Shown here: piece after piece, positions 32,381 to 32,942 of the stretch
How positions within the stretch are numbered: the first letter of the stretch is position 1
Layout of the letters: every line of letters begins with the position of its first letter
Assembly: GCA_029262295.1 (NCBI GenBank)
Contig: JAJCZR010000059.1
Location: forward strand, 1-32,942
Source of the DNA: Deltaproteobacteria bacterium
Lineage (GTDB): Bacteria > Desulfobacterota_D > UBA1144 > Nemesobacterales > Nemesobacteraceae
Reading direction: 5' to 3'
DNA length: 32,942 nucleotides
Position numbers and translations under genes: made by a program
Notes under the pieces: generated by a model
The model's database searches: none
What the model saw: only the letters and a program-made list of their open reading frames with translations
What the model was told of the DNA's origin: nothing

Positions 32381-32548
32381 TTGAATAAAAAAAATACCGA
32401 CTCAAAAGTTAAGGATTATAAAAAGCCTGAATTGAAAGTGTTTGGTAAACTTATGGAACTTACTAAAGGCTCCGATCCCGGACCTCAGGAATCAGGCGGG
32501 AGCCTCTGTAATTCAAACTTACAATCTTGTTTTCCCACTTCGCCATAG
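32381..32548 (+). CDS. Putative lasso peptide precursor (A peptide), TTG start
   Basis: A 55-residue ORF starting at TTG 32381. Leader residues 1-29 contain YKKPELKVFGKLMELT, an exact fit to the lasso leader pattern Y-x2-P-x-L-x3-G-x5-T (Tyr13, Pro16, Leu18, Gly22, Thr28). After the penultimate leader Thr and a Lys comes Gly30, the expected core residue 1. The core GSDPGPQESGG then continues for 26 residues in all, with Glu at core position 8, giving a predicted 8-residue Gly1-Glu8 macrolactam ring. Two Cys at core positions 14 and 21 lie in the tail and could form a disulfide. The core ends F-P-T-S-P. No strong ribosome-binding site is seen before TTG, but a later start would destroy the leader. 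Neighbouring cyclase and kinase support the call. Confidence 0.75.
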   Translation: MNKKNTDSKVKDYKKPELKVFGKLMELTKGSDPGPQESGGSLCNSNLQSCFPTSP

Positions 32549-32563
32549 TTTCTTAAATTAATT

Positions 32564-32942
32564 TTATTTTCCCCAATCTTTTAAAAACCTCTCCAGTCCA
32601 ATATCACTGAGAGGATGTTTGAACAGCTGTTTGAAAACCTTAAATGGAAAGGTTGCAACATCCGCTCCCATCTTCGCTGATTCCACTATGTGCATCGGAT
32701 GCCTAACACTTGCAACAAGTATCTCAGTATCATATCCGTAGTTATTATAAATTTCTGAAATGTCGTAAATTAAGTCCATTCCTGAAGTAGATATATCATC
32801 AAGCCTTCCAACAAAAGGGCTCACATAAGCTGCCCCTGCTTTTGCAGCAAGAATCGCCTGAGACGGCGAAAAAACAAGTGTTACATTAACCTTAATTCCT
32901 TCTTTGGAAACGGCAGCAGTAGCTTTAATCCCATCTTCAGTT
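32564..32942 (-). CDS. Transaldolase / fructose-6-phosphate aldolase family, 5' end outside the window
   Basis: The visible C-terminal ~125 residues run off the right edge in an open frame. [20 protein letters not shown], then [12 protein letters not shown], is the conserved strand-loop of TalC/MipB-type transaldolases. [20 protein letters not shown] and [20 protein letters not shown] complete the small-subfamily barrel, and the end FLKDWGK is typical. The Schiff-base Lys and start codon lie outside the window. It interconverts C3-C7 sugar phosphates in the pentose phosphate pathway or acts as fructose-6-phosphate aldolase. It converges on the lasso precursor with 15 bp between stop codons and no visible terminator. 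Confidence 0.92.
   Translation of the reverse strand, partial: TEDGIKATAAVSKEGIKVNVTLVFSPSQAILAAKAGAAYVSPFVGRLDDISTSGMDLIYDISEIYNNYGYDTEILVASVRHPMHIVESAKMGADVATFPFKVFKQLFKHPLSDIGLERFLKDWGK

Noticed and set aside
32136-32384. Plus-strand open frame overlapping the end of the cyclase gene
   Set aside because: Out-of-frame shadow of the cyclase; composition not protein-like and it overlaps the true precursor start by only a few bases.

Overview
The window is an AT-rich chromosomal segment from a Gram-negative, respiring bacterium. Gram-negative character is inferred from two lipoproteins and glycan-type glycosyltransferases. Respiration is inferred from a complex I subunit M homologue and from hemA and hemC. 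The xseB-ispA-tlyA order, a long-form HflX, and a thiolase, nitroreductase and luciferase-like oxidoreductase mixture would fit an uncultivated Desulfobacterota- or Nitrospinota-like lineage. That placement is inference and I hold it with low confidence. No rRNA, phage, transposase or CRISPR array was seen. Several genes start with TTG or GTG, and two appear to need the very rare starts ATT and ATA.

Layout. 1-720: tail of an OST-HTH protein, a DUF2805-type gene and a 48-codon ORF. 726-4814: clpB and a thiolase on the minus strand, separated by a MITE-like repeat. 5090-6315: a nitroreductase and a small protein. 6399-13229: a very AT-rich glycosyltransferase island. It holds a decayed GT25 gene, a three-domain GT32-GT2-Anp1 protein, a second GT32-like enzyme, a GT2 enzyme, a methyltransferase-like protein and a frameshifted FkbM gene. 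13263-15603: hflX, an unknown gene and a 43-residue membrane protein. 15672-16192: an island of inverted-repeat elements related to the copy near clpB. 16500-19010: a radical SAM enzyme, a luciferase-like oxidoreductase and a repeat-bearing lipoprotein.

19175-25082: an orphan nuoM-like gene, then a tight run of two tandem 6-pyruvoyl-tetrahydropterin synthase (PTPS) paralogues, folE, a short-chain dehydrogenase, hemA and hemC. The first four have the enzyme set expected for tetrahydropterin (biopterin-type) synthesis from GTP. The two PTPS paralogues align without gaps over the active-site region. One has lost the catalytic Cys and the other the catalytic His, while each keeps what the other lacks. 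Because the known PTPS catalytic triad is built across a subunit interface, they look like an obligate hetero-oligomer. This is the most striking observation in the window.

25108-29540: a small coiled-coil lipoprotein, initiator tRNA-fMet, a cation/proton antiporter with a TrkA-N domain, xseB, ispA and tlyA. 29537-32548: a compact lasso-peptide-type locus. It has an HprK-like kinase, a divergent asparagine-synthetase-like cyclase without the glutaminase Cys, and a 55-residue TTG-initiated precursor. The precursor leader matches the lasso pattern YxxPxLxxxGxxxxxT and its predicted core has Gly1 and Glu8. No B protein (RRE or leader protease) or exporter lies in the window. The window ends inside a transaldolase-family gene.
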